The notes below the pieces were generated by a model, which was given only the letters and a program-made list of their open reading frames with translations, was not told the origin of the DNA and did no database searches. A stretch of DNA of 64,000 bases from NCBI RefSeq assembly GCF_001905125.1, contig NZ_LWLE01000033.1:1-64000 (forward strand), read 5' to 3'. Below, piece by piece: positions 64,000 through 64,000 of the stretch (the stretch's first letter is position 1; the number at the start of each line of letters is the position of its first letter). A program made the position numbers and the translations under genes. Source of the DNA: Streptomyces sp. TSRI0281 (GTDB lineage Bacteria; Actinomycetota; Actinomycetes; Streptomycetales; Streptomycetaceae).

Positions 64000-64000
64000 C

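Overview
The window is a high-GC, densely packed chromosomal segment of a Streptomyces-type actinomycete. This rests on the strong G/C third-position bias, frequent GTG starts, GGAGG-type ribosome binding sites, and a core gene order from leuS through comEA/comEC, holA, rpsT, lepA, hemW, hrcA-dnaJ, rsmE, phoH-ybeY, era, leuA, recO, uppS, znu-zur, glyS and dusB to ppdK that I recognise as the Streptomyces arrangement. I see no rRNA, tRNA, CRISPR array, insertion sequence or prophage. The only clear mobile element is an intein.

Layout. 1-8.7 kb: 3' part of leuS, a membrane-anchored coiled protein, a DegV fatty-acid-binding protein, comEA-comEC and an arylamine N-acetyltransferase. 8.9-16.1 kb: a YceI protein, a small unknown, holA facing rpsT, lepA and an acyl-CoA synthetase. 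16.4-24.4 kb: a SpoIIE-type phosphatase with its own anti-sigma kinase domain, hemW, and on the minus strand a large membrane protein with an extracellular periplasmic-binding fold, a DUF3097 protein and a metallo-beta-lactamase-fold protein. 24.4-31.6 kb: a CIRCE-controlled hrcA-dnaJ operon, a nitronate monooxygenase-rsmE pair, a small membrane protein, a HIT protein, RNase Z and an adenosine/adenine deaminase. 31.6-38.8 kb: an MFS gene divergent from a PfkB kinase with a CRP-like palindrome between them, then the overlapping phoH-ybeY-corC-like-yjbR cluster.

38.9-48.9 kb: an MFS exporter divergent from its likely XRE regulator, a degenerate cytidine deaminase, a WxL-like secreted protein with a DUF916-type partner, era, a protealysin-like M4 protease with its emfourin-type inhibitor, and leuA behind a leucine-rich leader peptide. 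49-56.3 kb: a TerB-like zinc protein, recO, uppS, then the minus-strand znuA-znuC-znuB-zur operon with Zur boxes at its head, and glyS. 56.3-64 kb: two small proteins, a second MFS/XRE divergent pair, dusB, a roughly 590-base stretch without a gene, and a complete ppdK.

Most striking points: (1) phoH carries a 360-residue intein with the Trp-Cys-Thr signature of class 3 inteins and a LAGLIDADG endonuclease. (2) There is a WxL/DUF916-like pair in an actinomycete. (3) There is a protease-inhibitor pair. (4) Several short-period tandem repeats lie between genes: a 7-bp unit repeated nine times, a 13-bp unit repeated seven times, and 18-, 20- and 22-bp units. Many gene ends are marked by long perfect hairpins. 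All family assignments come from reading translated motifs; no database search was run.
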